Shown: piece after piece, positions 43,468 to 52,470 of the stretch
Numbering within the stretch: the first letter of the stretch is position 1
Layout of the letters: each line of letters opens with the position of its first letter
Assembly: GCF_004346925.1 (NCBI RefSeq)
Contig: NZ_CP031167.1
Location: 2,934,001-2,998,000 of the forward strand
DNA length: 64,000 bases
DNA from: Stenotrophomonas sp. ASS1
GTDB taxonomy: Bacteria; Pseudomonadota; Gammaproteobacteria; Xanthomonadales; Xanthomonadaceae
Direction: 5' to 3'
The notes under the pieces: model-generated
The model's input: only the letters and a program-made list of their open reading frames with translations
What the model was told of the DNA's origin: nothing
Databases searched by the model: none
Translations under genes and position numbers: made by a program

Positions 43468-44345
43468 ACCAACTGCCTCTTGCGGCCGAAACGCAGCATC
43501 ACGGTGGTCACCGCAAGGATGATCAGGAACAGCAGGAACGCCACCGCGGAGGCGCGTCCCAGGTTCCACCACTTGAAGCCTTCCTCGAACATGAAATACA
43601 GCACGCTGACGGTGCTCTGCAGTGGGTCGCCGCGGGTCATCACATACGGTTCGGCGAACAGCTGGAAGTAGCCGGACACGGTGATCACGCCGACCACCAG
43701 CAGCACCGGGCCGAGCATCGGCAGGGTGATGTGCAGGAACTGCTTCCAGCGCGAGGCACCGTCGATGCGGGCGGCCTCGTACAGGTCATGCGGGATGGCC
43801 TGCAGGCCGGCCAGGAAGATCACCATGTTGTAGCCGAAGTTCTTCCACACTGCGAACAGCATGATGGTCGGCATCGCCCAGTTGGGATCGCCCAGCCAGT
43901 CGATCGGGCTGATGCCCAGGTGACCCAGGCCGTAGTTCACCAGGCCGTAGCTGGTATGGAACAGATAGCGCCAGATCACCGCCACCGCCACCAGTGTGGT
44001 CACCACCGGCGCGAACAGCGCGGTGCGGAACAGCGCCTTGAAACGCGCGGCGGGCGCATTCAGCAGCATTGCTGCGCCCAGCGACACACCGATCGACAAG
44101 GGCACGCCGATCAACACGAAGTAGGTGGTGTTCCACAGCGACTTCCAGAACATCGGCGTCTGCAGCAGATCGATGTAGTTGCCGAGGCCGACGAAGCGCA
44201 GGTTGCTGCTGTCGGCCAAGGCATACAGGTCGAAATCGGTCACGCTCAGCGCCAGCGCCGAGGCGACCGGCAGGCCGAAGAACATGCCCAGCACGATCAG
44301 CGAGGGACCGGCGAAAACCCAGCCGGCAAGCGAGGTACGTTTCAT
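43464..44345 (-). CDS. Carbohydrate ABC transporter permease (MalF/LacF type)
   Basis: A 293-residue CUT1 permease with six helices. Its EAA loop is YEAARIDGASRWKQFLHITLP near residue 205 (seen in parts: EAARIDGAS and QFLHITLP). It forms the heterodimeric channel with the MalG-type partner. The gene overlaps both the upstream binding-protein gene and the downstream permease gene by four bases, so all are translated as one unit. Confidence 0.93.
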   Translation of the reverse strand: MKRTSLAGWVFAGPSLIVLGMFFGLPVASALALSVTDFDLYALADSSNLRFVGLGNYIDLLQTPMFWKSLWNTTYFVLIGVPLSIGVSLGAAMLLNAPAARFKALFRTALFAPVVTTLVAVAVIWRYLFHTSYGLVNYGLGHLGISPIDWLGDPNWAMPTIMLFAVWKNFGYNMVIFLAGLQAIPHDLYEAARIDGASRWKQFLHITLPMLGPVLLVVGVITVSGYFQLFAEPYVMTRGDPLQSTVSVLYFMFEEGFKWWNLGRASAVAFLLFLIILAVTTVMLRFGRKRQLV

Positions 44346-45682
44346 TGCGCGCTCCCGGCGGCCACGGCACTGCTCGATTGCGGCGACGGCACGCGCTGCT
44401 GCAGGCGTTGTTGTTCATGCATCCAGCGGCGCTTGGCCAGCACCTTGTCCACGCGCTGGTCCAGCTCTTCCACGGCCTTGTCCTGCGCCAGGCCACCACG
44501 CACCACCTTCTCGGTGACGATGCGCATTTCCTGCACGATGCGCTCCCACTCAAGCACCTTCGGCGTCGGCTTGACCCGCTCCAGCTGGTCACGGAACGCA
44601 GCGGCCAGCGGATCGTTGGCCAGCGACGGCGCGTTCCAGGTACTGCGGCGCGGCGGCAGGTCGCCGATGATCGAATGGAAGCGCGCCTGGATTTCGGGTC
44701 GCGACAGGAACTCGATCAGCTTCCACGACGCCTCCTTCTGCTGCGACTTGCGGAAGATCACCAGGCTGGTACCACCGGCAATACCGGCGCCCGGGCCGTC
44801 CGGACCCGGCAGCGCGGCCGTACCCCACTGCCCTTCCAGTTCCTTCGGCTGCAGCTTCTTGAACTCGCGGATGTTCCAGGGGCCGGAAATGTAGAACACG
44901 TTGAAGCCACGGAAGAACTCATCCCAGACGTTGGAGATCTGCGTCTCGGACATCTTCGGCGCCCAGCCCTGCTCGAACATGTTGGCGTAGAAGGCCAGCG
45001 TGCGACGGAAGCCCGGGCTGGCGAAATTGCCGCGGGTGTCGTCATCGCGCAGCAACGGATCAGGCTGCTGCAGTGCCAGCGAAAGCTGCTGCTCGAACTC
45101 GTTGATCGGCATCAGCACCGCATAGCGGTTCGGGCCCTGCATGCGCTTGATCGCCGCCATCTGCTCGTCCCACTCCTGCCAGTTGCGCGGCGGGTGGTCG
45201 TAGCCGGCCTTGGCCAGCAGGTCCTTGCGGTAGTAGATCAGGCGGGTGTCGACGTACCACGGCACGCCTACCAGTTCGCCGTGGATCACATTGGTATCCC
45301 AGATGCCCTGGAAATAGTCCTTCGGGTCGACCACGGACGAACGCTGCACGAACGGCTGCAGCGGCGTCAGCGCGTCCAGTTCGGCGAACTCCGGCACCCA
45401 GGTGTTGCCCAGCTGGCACACGTCCGGCAGGCCGTCCGCGGCGAACGCGGTCAGCAGCTTCTCGTGCGCGGCGGTCCACGGAATGTTCTGCACATCCACC
45501 TTGATGCCCGGATTCTCGGCCTCGAATTCATGGATCAGCTCGCTGACCACCTCGGCTTCGCGGCCCATCGCCCAGAAGCGCACGGTGGTGGTGCCCGGTT
45601 CGGTACGGGCGCAGCCGGCCACGGCCAACACGGCCAGGGCAGGCAGCGCCCAGCGGCGCAGGCGGTCGATCCAGTTCGGCAT
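44342..45682 (-). CDS. Sugar ABC transporter substrate-binding lipoprotein
   Basis: A 446-residue periplasmic binding protein of the CUT1 group (MalE/UgpB-like, SBP_bac_1/8). Lipobox VAGC (Cys24) suggests anchoring to a membrane. The ligand-binding fold is clear from VRFWAMGREAEVVSELIHEFE, LLTAFAADGLPDV and GGTSLVIFRKS. An unusual C-terminal helix of about 60 charged and Gln-rich residues (KAVEELDQRVDKVL, QQRLQQRV) follows. Oligosaccharide rather than monosaccharide binding is expected from family and context. It starts four bases after the stop of the glycoamylase-like gene. Confidence 0.92.
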   Translation of the reverse strand: MPNWIDRLRRWALPALAVLAVAGCARTEPGTTTVRFWAMGREAEVVSELIHEFEAENPGIKVDVQNIPWTAAHEKLLTAFAADGLPDVCQLGNTWVPEFAELDALTPLQPFVQRSSVVDPKDYFQGIWDTNVIHGELVGVPWYVDTRLIYYRKDLLAKAGYDHPPRNWQEWDEQMAAIKRMQGPNRYAVLMPINEFEQQLSLALQQPDPLLRDDDTRGNFASPGFRRTLAFYANMFEQGWAPKMSETQISNVWDEFFRGFNVFYISGPWNIREFKKLQPKELEGQWGTAALPGPDGPGAGIAGGTSLVIFRKSQQKEASWKLIEFLSRPEIQARFHSIIGDLPPRRSTWNAPSLANDPLAAAFRDQLERVKPTPKVLEWERIVQEMRIVTEKVVRGGLAQDKAVEELDQRVDKVLAKRRWMHEQQRLQQRVPSPQSSSAVAAGSAQ

Positions 45683-45686
45683 CGGG

Positions 45687-47291
45687 TTACTTGCCCTGGC
45701 CTGTATTGCGGTTGGCATTGTTCTTCTGTTCCTGCGCGGCAGCCGCGCGTGATTCGGCGATACCCACCGCGCGTGCCGCCGCGGCCTTTTCGTCTTTCTG
45801 CAGTTCCAGCGGCTGGAACGAACCTTCCGGTGCCAGCCAGCCACCGCTGAACCCGGCCCGTTCCAGGCCCTTGCGGATGTACGGGTTCTTCTTCATCACT
45901 TCCCAGACGAAGTCATCGCGGTAGTTGGCGATCATGGTCAGGATCGGGCCCTGGTCGATGGCGATGTAATCGCTGGCGACCCAGCCGCGATCCGGCACCA
46001 GGCGGCCGGTCTTGATCGGGATGTCGTAGTTGAAGCTGGGGTTGAACGAATCCAGGAAACCGTAGCTGGAATAGATGTAGTCGCCGTAGCGCTTGTGCAT
46101 TTCCAGCGTGGCCGGGATCACCTGCTCGGGCGCGAACACCACCGAGGCGATCGCGGCGGTGGGGGCAATGGTGCCGTCATCGAAGTTCTCGCGCAGGCCG
46201 GCGCCGCGCGAGGAGTAGTGGCGGAACTGGCGCTGCTCGCCGCGGTACTCCTGGGTGGTGTTCTGCGGGCCGTCGCTGGCGGTCAGGCCCCATACGTTCT
46301 CGCCATAGTCCTTCCACTGCATCGGGTTGGCGATGGCGTACTCGCGCTGGGCCAGCGCAGCCGAGCGGCTGTTGAGGAAGTAGGTGCTGCCGCGCTCGCG
46401 CATGTACGCGTCCTGGATATCGCGGAAGTCGATCCAGACATGGCTGTACTGGTGGCCGAACAGCGGGCCGAACGACAGGTATTCCTGGCCCTGGTAGACG
46501 CCCCAGTCGTTGTCGTAGGTGCGCGTCCACACCGTCCACGCATCCGGGCTGACCGGGTGCGTCGGCGAACCCAGGGCAAGGATGTAGACCATCATCGCCT
46601 CGTTGTAGCCCATCCAGTCGTGGTCGATGAAGCCGCTCTCCGGGAACCAGCCCATCGAGATCAGCGGCGCACGCTGCTGCAGCCACGGCCAGTCGACCTT
46701 CTTGTACAACGTGTCGGCGATCTGGCGGATCTCCTTCTCGCGCGGATCGTCACCGTCGTAGTACGACTGCGCGAACAGCACGCCCATCATCAACAGCGCG
46801 GTATCCACCGAGGACAGTTCAACCCAGCTGTCGTAGCGACGCCCTTCCTGCATGTCCAGGAAGTGGTAGTAGAAGCCCTTGTAGCCGGCCTTGCCGGTGC
46901 GCTGCGGCCCCATCGGCACGTCGCGGAAGAACTTCAGCGTGGTCAGGGTGCGGTCGATCGCCTGGTTGCGGCTGACCCAGCCGTTCTCGATGCCGATCGG
47001 ATAGGCGGTCAGCGCGAAGCCGACCGAGGCGATGCTGGCGAACGGCCGCGACGGATAGCGGTCCGGGGTCAGGCCGTTGATCTCGTTGGTGGTATCCCAG
47101 AAGAACTGGAAGGTACGGCGCTCGATGTCATCGAACAGCGGCGGCAGCACCGGCTTCATCGGCCGCGGCGGTGCGTCGGCCTCGATCAGGATCACCGGCG
47201 GCCGCGGCTTGGCAGGTTCCTGCTGGGCCGGCTGGCAGGCGGCCACGGCCAGGCTCAACGCTGCGGCGGACAACAGATGGCGTGCCTGCAT
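45687..47291 (-). CDS. Glycoamylase-like lipoprotein (GH144-type)
   Basis: A 534-residue lipoprotein (Cys19 in VAAC) with an (alpha/alpha)6 catalytic domain of the Pfam glycoamylase type: ERRTFQFFWDTT near residue 57, GFALTAYPIGIE near 98, FPESGFIDHDWMGYNEAMMVYILALGS (in pieces, near 220-245), FGHQYSHVWIDFRD near 285 and GLTASDGP near 345. Proteins of this kind include the GH144 endo-beta-1,2-glucanases, so beta-1,2-glucan is a reasonable candidate substrate, not proven. A C-terminal Ala/Gln/Lys tail is probably disordered. It is the first gene after a LacI-type operator, and the transporter genes follow within four bases. Confidence 0.85.
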   Translation of the reverse strand: MQARHLLSAAALSLAVAACQPAQQEPAKPRPPVILIEADAPPRPMKPVLPPLFDDIERRTFQFFWDTTNEINGLTPDRYPSRPFASIASVGFALTAYPIGIENGWVSRNQAIDRTLTTLKFFRDVPMGPQRTGKAGYKGFYYHFLDMQEGRRYDSWVELSSVDTALLMMGVLFAQSYYDGDDPREKEIRQIADTLYKKVDWPWLQQRAPLISMGWFPESGFIDHDWMGYNEAMMVYILALGSPTHPVSPDAWTVWTRTYDNDWGVYQGQEYLSFGPLFGHQYSHVWIDFRDIQDAYMRERGSTYFLNSRSAALAQREYAIANPMQWKDYGENVWGLTASDGPQNTTQEYRGEQRQFRHYSSRGAGLRENFDDGTIAPTAAIASVVFAPEQVIPATLEMHKRYGDYIYSSYGFLDSFNPSFNYDIPIKTGRLVPDRGWVASDYIAIDQGPILTMIANYRDDFVWEVMKKNPYIRKGLERAGFSGGWLAPEGSFQPLELQKDEKAAAARAVGIAESRAAAAQEQKNNANRNTGQGK

Positions 47292-47344
47292 GGCGCGATT
47301 TCTCCGGTGGTCTGATCGATGGGAAAGCATACCGTCCAATGATC

Positions 47345-47358
47345 TGAAATCGTTTACA
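47345..47358 (-). promoter_or_regulatory. LacI-type operator before the hydrolase-transporter operon
   Basis: TGTAAACGATTTCA on the minus strand, centred on CG, fits the LacI/GalR pattern TGNAANCGNTTNCA. It lies 54 bp upstream of the glycoamylase-like start. A similar site precedes the lacI-like gene itself. Confidence 0.75.
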
Positions 47359-47367
47359 AGATGCGTT

Positions 47368-47394
47368 CTGAAAAAACCACGAAAAACGTGGTTT
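47368..47394 (-). terminator. Terminator between TonB receptor and hydrolase operon
   Basis: On the minus strand AAACCACG-TTTTT-CGTGGTTT ends in a T-run of six, closing transcripts that come from the receptor gene just before the operator of the next unit. Confidence 0.75.
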
Positions 47395-47405
47395 GACACC
47401 GCGAT

Positions 47406-47451
47406 CATTGCCCATGCCGCTGCCGCCTGGCCGGCAGCGGCATGGGCAATG
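47406..47451 (-). terminator. Long hairpin after the TonB receptor gene
   Basis: CATTGCCCATGCCGCTGCCG pairs perfectly with its complement over 20 bp with a 6-base loop. A further GC hairpin (GCCGATGCCGCCG..., 47490-47520) lies between it and the receptor stop. Together they may stabilise or end the receptor mRNA. Confidence 0.6.
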
Positions 47452-47542
47452 GACCGGCACGGGGCCGGCCATTGCCTTTTTTCTTCCTGCCGATGCCGCC
47501 GGCGGAGCGGCGGCATCGGGGTATTGCTTCAGGCCGATCCGC

Positions 47543-50500
47543 TTAGAAGCGGAAGCCCACTTCGGCCTTCACCTGACGCGGGGTACCGATCACATCGCCG
47601 GTCTCGTTGTAGCTCACCAGCAGCTTGCCATCGCTCTTCACGTAGTTCAGGTTCGAGAAGTTGTCGAAGTTGAGCACGTTGATGATGTCGATACGCGCAT
47701 ACAGCTCGGTATCGCCGGCCAGCTTGAAGGTCTTGGTCGCCTGCAGGTCCAGCGAGCGGTAGCCGAAGATCTTGCCACCGAGCAGGAAGCGGCCATTGCC
47801 GCCCGGAGTACCCGCGGCCGGAGTCGGCAGGCAGTTGGCAGTGCCAGCCTGCGCGATGCAGGACCAGTCATTGCCCGGGGTAGGCGTGGCCAGGGTCAGC
47901 TTGCCACCAAAGGTGATGCCCCAGAAGCCGTCATACGAGCCGGTGACCACCAGGCGATGGCGCGGCGCGCCGTTGGACTTGATGGTCGGGTACTCACCGA
48001 TGGTGCCGCGATCGAACGAGTAATGCTCGTTGATGTTTCGGTTGTGACGCGCGTTGGTCCAGGTATAGGCGATCGAGGTGCCCCAACCGCTTTCCTTGCT
48101 GTACGGCTTCTGCGCCGACAGCAGCACCTGGGTGGAACGGGTCTTGATGCCCTGCTGGCCGATGATCAGGCTGCCGAAGCCCGGAATGTTGCAGTTCCAC
48201 GGCTGGCCGTAGGTCGGCTCCTTGGCACCACACAGCATCTGGTTATCGAAGAAGTTGCCGTTGTTGAAGCGGTTGCCCAGGGTGAAGGCGAACCCATCAT
48301 AGGTCAGCGTGCGAGAAATCGTCGCGTCGGTCAGCCACTCACCGAACTGGTTGCTCATGCCCAGGCTGAACTGGTCGGCGTACGGCACCTTCATGTTGTT
48401 GTTCAGCAGATCGACTTCCATGCCTTCATTGCTGGTGGAACCCAGCAGTGCCTGCACGTTCTCGATGCCGTTCATCAGGTTCGGGTTCCAGTCAAAGCAC
48501 GGAGTCTGGCCGTACATGCAGTTGCCGGTGGCCGGGTTGCGGAAGTAAACGGTCGGCTGCGGCAGTGCCAGCTTGGTGGTTTCCAGTGCCAGGTTGTCGA
48601 ACAGGTCGCGGTCATAGGAACGGCCGGCGCCACCATGGAACACGTGCCGTTCGTCGGCATTGACGTCATACGAGAAGCCCAGGCGCGGCTGCCAGGCGTT
48701 CTTGAAGTTCTTGCGGTTGTGGCCGGTGCTGATGTAGTCGTTGACGTTCAGCCCGCTGAGCGCCAGCGTCTGCGCATAGGTCTGGGACACGCCCGCCGGC
48801 GCGTTCGGATCCTGCGAGAACAGGGCCTTCACGACCTCCGGCGGGGTCACGAAATCGGTGTAGACCGGGTTCTTTTCGTAGTCCCAGCGCAGGCCGATAT
48901 TCAGCTGCAGGTGGTCATTGACCTGCCAGTCGTCCTGGATGAACAAGCCGATCTGCTTGACCTTGGCGCGCACTTCGGACTGCACGCCGGTGACGCCGGT
49001 GCTGGCCTTGGTGAACTGCGCCTTATACGGCGTGCTCGAGGGGAACGCCGGGTTGTCGATGGTGTAGGAGAACTGAGGGTTGATCTGCGCCGCGTCGGAA
49101 GCGTACAGGTCGATCTGCTTGTACTTGGCGCCCATCTTGATGGTGTGGTCGCCCGCCCACTGCAGGCCGTCCAGGGTCAGGTTGTCCTCGATCGCCCAGC
49201 CCTTCTGGCCCTTCACCTGCGAGGCGAAGGCATCAGCCGCGCCAACCTGGACGAGTGTCTTCTCCTGCGGGCGGTTGGCGTCCGAGTCGCCGAAATCCGG
49301 TGCGGTGTAGATGATGCCGTTGCCCATGGTCAACGGCAGCGGATTGTTGAAGGCCTCCTCGTGGGTCACCATCAACTCGTTGTAGAAACGCTCACCGCTG
49401 TGGTTCCAGCGCAGCGCATAACGGCGGTCGGTGTTGTCCACGACCTTGCCGTGTACCTTCGCGGTCTGGCCACTGAACTGCTGCTGGGTTTCGTCGCGGT
49501 CCTGGAAGGTCAGTTCGATGCGATCGTTGTCAGTCGGCTCGAAGTCGATCTTGGCGAAGATCAGGTCCTGCTGGAACGGCTGGCTGGCCGGGCCGAGACC
49601 TGCGAGACCATCGGCGGGCAGATTGGCGGCCGACGGAGTGACGGCACCGTCCGGCGCGATGGTCACCGGCAGATCGAAGCGCTTGGCTTCATAGGTGACG
49701 AAGAAATGGGCCTTGTCCTTGATGATCGGGCCACCCAGCGCGAAGCCGTATTCCTTCTCGGCCGAGTCTTCCTTGCTCTTGCCCGGCTGGCGTTCGGCCG
49801 GGGTCATCGCACGCATGCTTTCGTTGGTATAACGGTAGAAGGTCTCACCCTTGAACTCGTTGGTACCCGACTTGGTCGCAGCCGTGATCGCGGCGCTGGA
49901 CACCTGGCCGTACTCGGCCTTGTAGTTGCCGGTGATGACCTTGTACTCACCGATGGCCAGCTGCGGGAACGGGTTGCCCGCGCTGCCGGACTGGCCGGAG
50001 ATGCCGCCACCCTTCACGTAGCTCTTCTGGCCCACACCATCGATATAGACGTTGGTGCCGTCGGAGTTGGTGGCACCGCCACGCAGCGAGGTGTTGCCCT
50101 TGGCATCGCGGGTGAAGATCATGCCCGGCACCGCGTCGGCGAACTCCAGGAAGTTGCGCGAGACCTGCGGCGTGGTCTGGATCTGCTGCAGGCTGACGGT
50201 CTTGCCGACTTCGGACGTGCGCACTTCCTGCAGCAGGGTCGGTGCGACAACGTTGACGGTGTCCAGGTTGGTGGCCGCGGTCGAACCCGGGGTGCTGCTG
50301 GCGGCACCGGCGAAGTTCAGGGTAGCAGTCGAGGCCACGGTGACGGTGACCTTCTGCGACTGGCCGTTGGCGACCACGTCATAGGTGCCCGGGTCCAGGC
50401 CCATCAGCGAGTAGCTGCCATCGGCACGGACGGTGCCGCGACGGACGGTGCCGGTGGCCAGGTTGGTGGCGGTCACTTCGGCGCCGGCCTGGGCGCCGGA

Positions 50501-50629
50501 AACCTGGCCGCGCAGGCTGGCATTGGCCGACTGCGCCATGACGTTCGGAGCGGCGGCCAGCATCAGGCAGCTGACCAGTGCGGTGCTCAGCAGCCGGCGT
50601 GCCGGCGTGCGGAAGGTGGTGTGCATCAT
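47543..50629 (-). CDS. TonB-dependent receptor with carboxypeptidase-regulatory N-terminal domain (Oar-like)
   Basis: A 1028-residue outer-membrane receptor. A signal peptide (to about residue 33, NVMAQ) is followed by a CarboxypepD_reg domain (about 36-100: LRGQVSGAQAGAEVTATNL, GSYSLMGLDPGTYDV). A plug domain with SLRGGATNSDGTNVYIDG-like motif and a 22-strand barrel follow, ending in the aromatic GFRF signature. It takes up a ligand, most likely a glycan, with TonB energy. It lies 76 bp downstream of the lacI-like gene, so the two probably share a promoter. GGAG nine bases ahead of two adjacent ATGs allows either as start. Confidence 0.92.
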   Translation of the reverse strand: MMHTTFRTPARRLLSTALVSCLMLAAAPNVMAQSANASLRGQVSGAQAGAEVTATNLATGTVRRGTVRADGSYSLMGLDPGTYDVVANGQSQKVTVTVASTATLNFAGAASSTPGSTAATNLDTVNVVAPTLLQEVRTSEVGKTVSLQQIQTTPQVSRNFLEFADAVPGMIFTRDAKGNTSLRGGATNSDGTNVYIDGVGQKSYVKGGGISGQSGSAGNPFPQLAIGEYKVITGNYKAEYGQVSSAAITAATKSGTNEFKGETFYRYTNESMRAMTPAERQPGKSKEDSAEKEYGFALGGPIIKDKAHFFVTYEAKRFDLPVTIAPDGAVTPSAANLPADGLAGLGPASQPFQQDLIFAKIDFEPTDNDRIELTFQDRDETQQQFSGQTAKVHGKVVDNTDRRYALRWNHSGERFYNELMVTHEEAFNNPLPLTMGNGIIYTAPDFGDSDANRPQEKTLVQVGAADAFASQVKGQKGWAIEDNLTLDGLQWAGDHTIKMGAKYKQIDLYASDAAQINPQFSYTIDNPAFPSSTPYKAQFTKASTGVTGVQSEVRAKVKQIGLFIQDDWQVNDHLQLNIGLRWDYEKNPVYTDFVTPPEVVKALFSQDPNAPAGVSQTYAQTLALSGLNVNDYISTGHNRKNFKNAWQPRLGFSYDVNADERHVFHGGAGRSYDRDLFDNLALETTKLALPQPTVYFRNPATGNCMYGQTPCFDWNPNLMNGIENVQALLGSTSNEGMEVDLLNNNMKVPYADQFSLGMSNQFGEWLTDATISRTLTYDGFAFTLGNRFNNGNFFDNQMLCGAKEPTYGQPWNCNIPGFGSLIIGQQGIKTRSTQVLLSAQKPYSKESGWGTSIAYTWTNARHNRNINEHYSFDRGTIGEYPTIKSNGAPRHRLVVTGSYDGFWGITFGGKLTLATPTPGNDWSCIAQAGTANCLPTPAAGTPGGNGRFLLGGKIFGYRSLDLQATKTFKLAGDTELYARIDIINVLNFDNFSNLNYVKSDGKLLVSYNETGDVIGTPRQVKAEVGFRF

Positions 50630-50705
50630 CAACTCAATCTCCGGGTGGCGGTGACCGCTCGCGCGGTCCCTGCGATCAATCAAAAAAGAAGGAACGCCTC
50701 TGGCT

Positions 50706-51728
50706 TCAATGGCCCGATGGCGGAGTGGTGGAATCGCGAACTATCAAGCGGGGAACCAGGGTCTGCTTGTCCCCTGTCCCGTCCGTGGAGGTGCCGTCCA
50801 TCAACTGCAGCAGGCGCGTCATGGCCCGGTCGCCGAGCTCGGCGATGCTGACCTGCATGGTGGTCAGCGACGGGTGGACGAAACGCGCCAGTGGAATGTC
50901 ATCGAAACCCGCCAGGGCGACATCGGTCGGAACACGGACACCGGCCTGCGTGAATGCATACAGGCATCCCAGGGCCATCATGTCGTTGGCGGCGAACACG
51001 GCATCAGGCAGCGCTCCGGCTGCCAGCAACTCCTGACCGGCGCGATGGCCGGAAGCTTCGTCGAAATCACCGGGCAGCTCGATGCCCTCGGCGCCACCGC
51101 CAAAAGCCGCCAGCGCGTCACGGAAGCCGCGCAGGCGCTCGCGCGCGTCGAAGTTGAGATCCGGGCCAGAAATGAAAGCGATGCGACGGTGGCCGGCGTC
51201 AAGCAGATGGCGGGTCATCGCCATCGCACCGGCATGGTCGTCGATGCTCAGCACCGGGTGGTCCTGCCCGGGCAGATAGGTGTTGATCAACACCGTCGGC
51301 AACGACTGCGGCAGGTTGTCGGTCAGGAAACCGGGGCTCTCGGCATAGGGCGAGAGCACCAGCAGGCCGTCGACGCGGCCGCGCATGGCGCGCAGGGCCG
51401 CGCCCTGCTGCTCCTGGTCACCGTGGTAGCTGGACACCAGCAGGTGCTGGCGACGGCTACGGGCGACATTGTCGATGCCACGCATCAGTTCGGAGAAGAA
51501 TTCGCCGTACAGGTCAGGCAGTACCACGCCCACCGTATTGGTGCGGCGGCTGCTCAGGCTGCGGGCGGCGGCGTGCGGGGTGTAACGCAGCCGTGCGGCC
51601 ACCTCCAGCACAAGCTGGCGGACCGGTTCGGCGACATTTTCATGCCCGTTGAGCGCGCGGGAAACCGTGGCCACGGAGACCCGGGCTTCGCGAGCGACGT
51701 CTTTGATTGTGATAGCTGCCTTGTTCAC
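50706..51728 (-). CDS. LacI-family transcriptional regulator of the sugar locus
   Basis: A 340-residue regulator. The HTH is TIKDVAREARVSVATVSRAL near residues 7-26, with the hinge helix at AARSLSSRRTNTVG. A periplasmic-binding-like sensor follows (VGVVLPDLYGEFFSELMRG to FVHPSLTTMQV). The GTG at 51728 has GGAGG eight bases upstream; a longer GTG start at 51743 lacks one. Its own promoter carries a LacI-type site, so it probably represses itself and the receptor behind it, plus the hydrolase-transporter operon through the second site. The inducer would be a product of glycan breakdown. Confidence 0.92.
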   Translation of the reverse strand: MNKAAITIKDVAREARVSVATVSRALNGHENVAEPVRQLVLEVAARLRYTPHAAARSLSSRRTNTVGVVLPDLYGEFFSELMRGIDNVARSRRQHLLVSSYHGDQEQQGAALRAMRGRVDGLLVLSPYAESPGFLTDNLPQSLPTVLINTYLPGQDHPVLSIDDHAGAMAMTRHLLDAGHRRIAFISGPDLNFDARERLRGFRDALAAFGGGAEGIELPGDFDEASGHRAGQELLAAGALPDAVFAANDMMALGCLYAFTQAGVRVPTDVALAGFDDIPLARFVHPSLTTMQVSIAELGDRAMTRLLQLMDGTSTDGTGDKQTLVPRLIVRDSTTPPSGH

Positions 51729-51772
51729 GAAGCCGCCCTCCACGGCTTGGACCTACCAGCATTGGCGCGGAA

Positions 51773-51800
51773 TGTAAGCGTTTCCATCTGGGCTTGTAAA
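51773..51800 (-). promoter_or_regulatory. LacI-type operator overlapping the lacI-receptor promoter
   Basis: On the minus strand TGGAAACGCTTACA (51773-51786) matches the LacI pattern. It overlaps a promoter with -35 TTTACA (near 51796-51801) and -10 TACATT (near 51772-51777), spacing about 18. Bound repressor would block the -10. Confidence 0.7.
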
Positions 51801-51892
51801 CAGTCCGTTAGGCGAATGTCCCGAAATGGACATGGAAATCTGTCTGCAGCGAGCCCCCGCAGGGACCCGCCAGGACAGCGTGGGACAAGGGC

Positions 51893-52168
51893 TCAGCCCT
51901 GTTCTGACGGGGTCTGCGCGCGGATGGACAACGCGTGGATATCGGTCTCCATCATCGTCCCCAGCGCGGCGTACACCGCGCGATGCCGGGCCAGCGGGCC
52001 CAGGCCGGCGAAGCGTTCACTGACCACATGTACGTTGAAATGGCCGCGGCCATCGCGCGCACCGGCATGGCCTGCGTGGCGATGGCTGTCGTCCTCGATC
52101 TCGAGCACGCTCGGCGCCAGCGCATGCTGCAGCGCATCACGCATTCGCGAGATCCGTTCCGCGTTCAC
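51893..52168 (-). CDS. BolA-family protein
   Basis: A 91-residue BolA-like protein. [42 protein letters not shown] contains, in parts, the conserved HxGH loop and the FxGxxxxxRHRxVY helix ([15 protein letters not shown]). BolA proteins bind Fe-S clusters with monothiol glutaredoxins and some bind DNA. The GTG start at 52168 overlaps the yciI-like stop, so the pair is coupled. Residue His at the HAGH loop is the likely cluster ligand. Confidence 0.92.
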   Translation of the reverse strand: MNAERISRMRDALQHALAPSVLEIEDDSHRHAGHAGARDGRGHFNVHVVSERFAGLGPLARHRAVYAALGTMMETDIHALSIRAQTPSEQG

Positions 52169-52470
52169 GGCAACACCTTCCGGAACGGTCGCACCTGCAC
52201 GCGGGTGTAGACGCCGGCGGCCACGTACGGGTCGGCGTCGGCCCAGGCCTGGGCCTGCAGCAGCGACTCGAACTGCGCGATCACCACCGAGCCGCTGAAA
52301 CCGGCCGGGCCGGGGTCTTCACTGTCCACCGCCGGGCAGGGGCCGGCCAGCAGCAGGCGTCCCTCGTCGCGCAGCGCGTGCAACCGCGCCAGGTGTTCCG
52401 GCCGCGCCTGCAGCCGCTGCGCCAGCACATCCTGGCCGTCATACCCTTCGATCACATACCACACCGGCAT
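52165..52470 (-). CDS. YciI-family protein
   Basis: A 101-residue dimeric alpha-beta barrel protein. The conserved YCII pattern is present: [22 protein letters not shown] (in parts [19 protein letters not shown]) with the His, then [23 protein letters not shown] with Asp near the end. YciI proteins resemble muconolactone isomerases, but their physiological reaction is unknown. The ATG at 52470 starts the MPVWYVI strand. A BolA gene follows in overlap, as in several gammaproteobacteria where yciI, ispZ and bolA cluster. Confidence 0.9.
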   Translation of the reverse strand: MPVWYVIEGYDGQDVLAQRLQARPEHLARLHALRDEGRLLLAGPCPAVDSEDPGPAGFSGSVVIAQFESLLQAQAWADADPYVAAGVYTRVQVRPFRKVLP

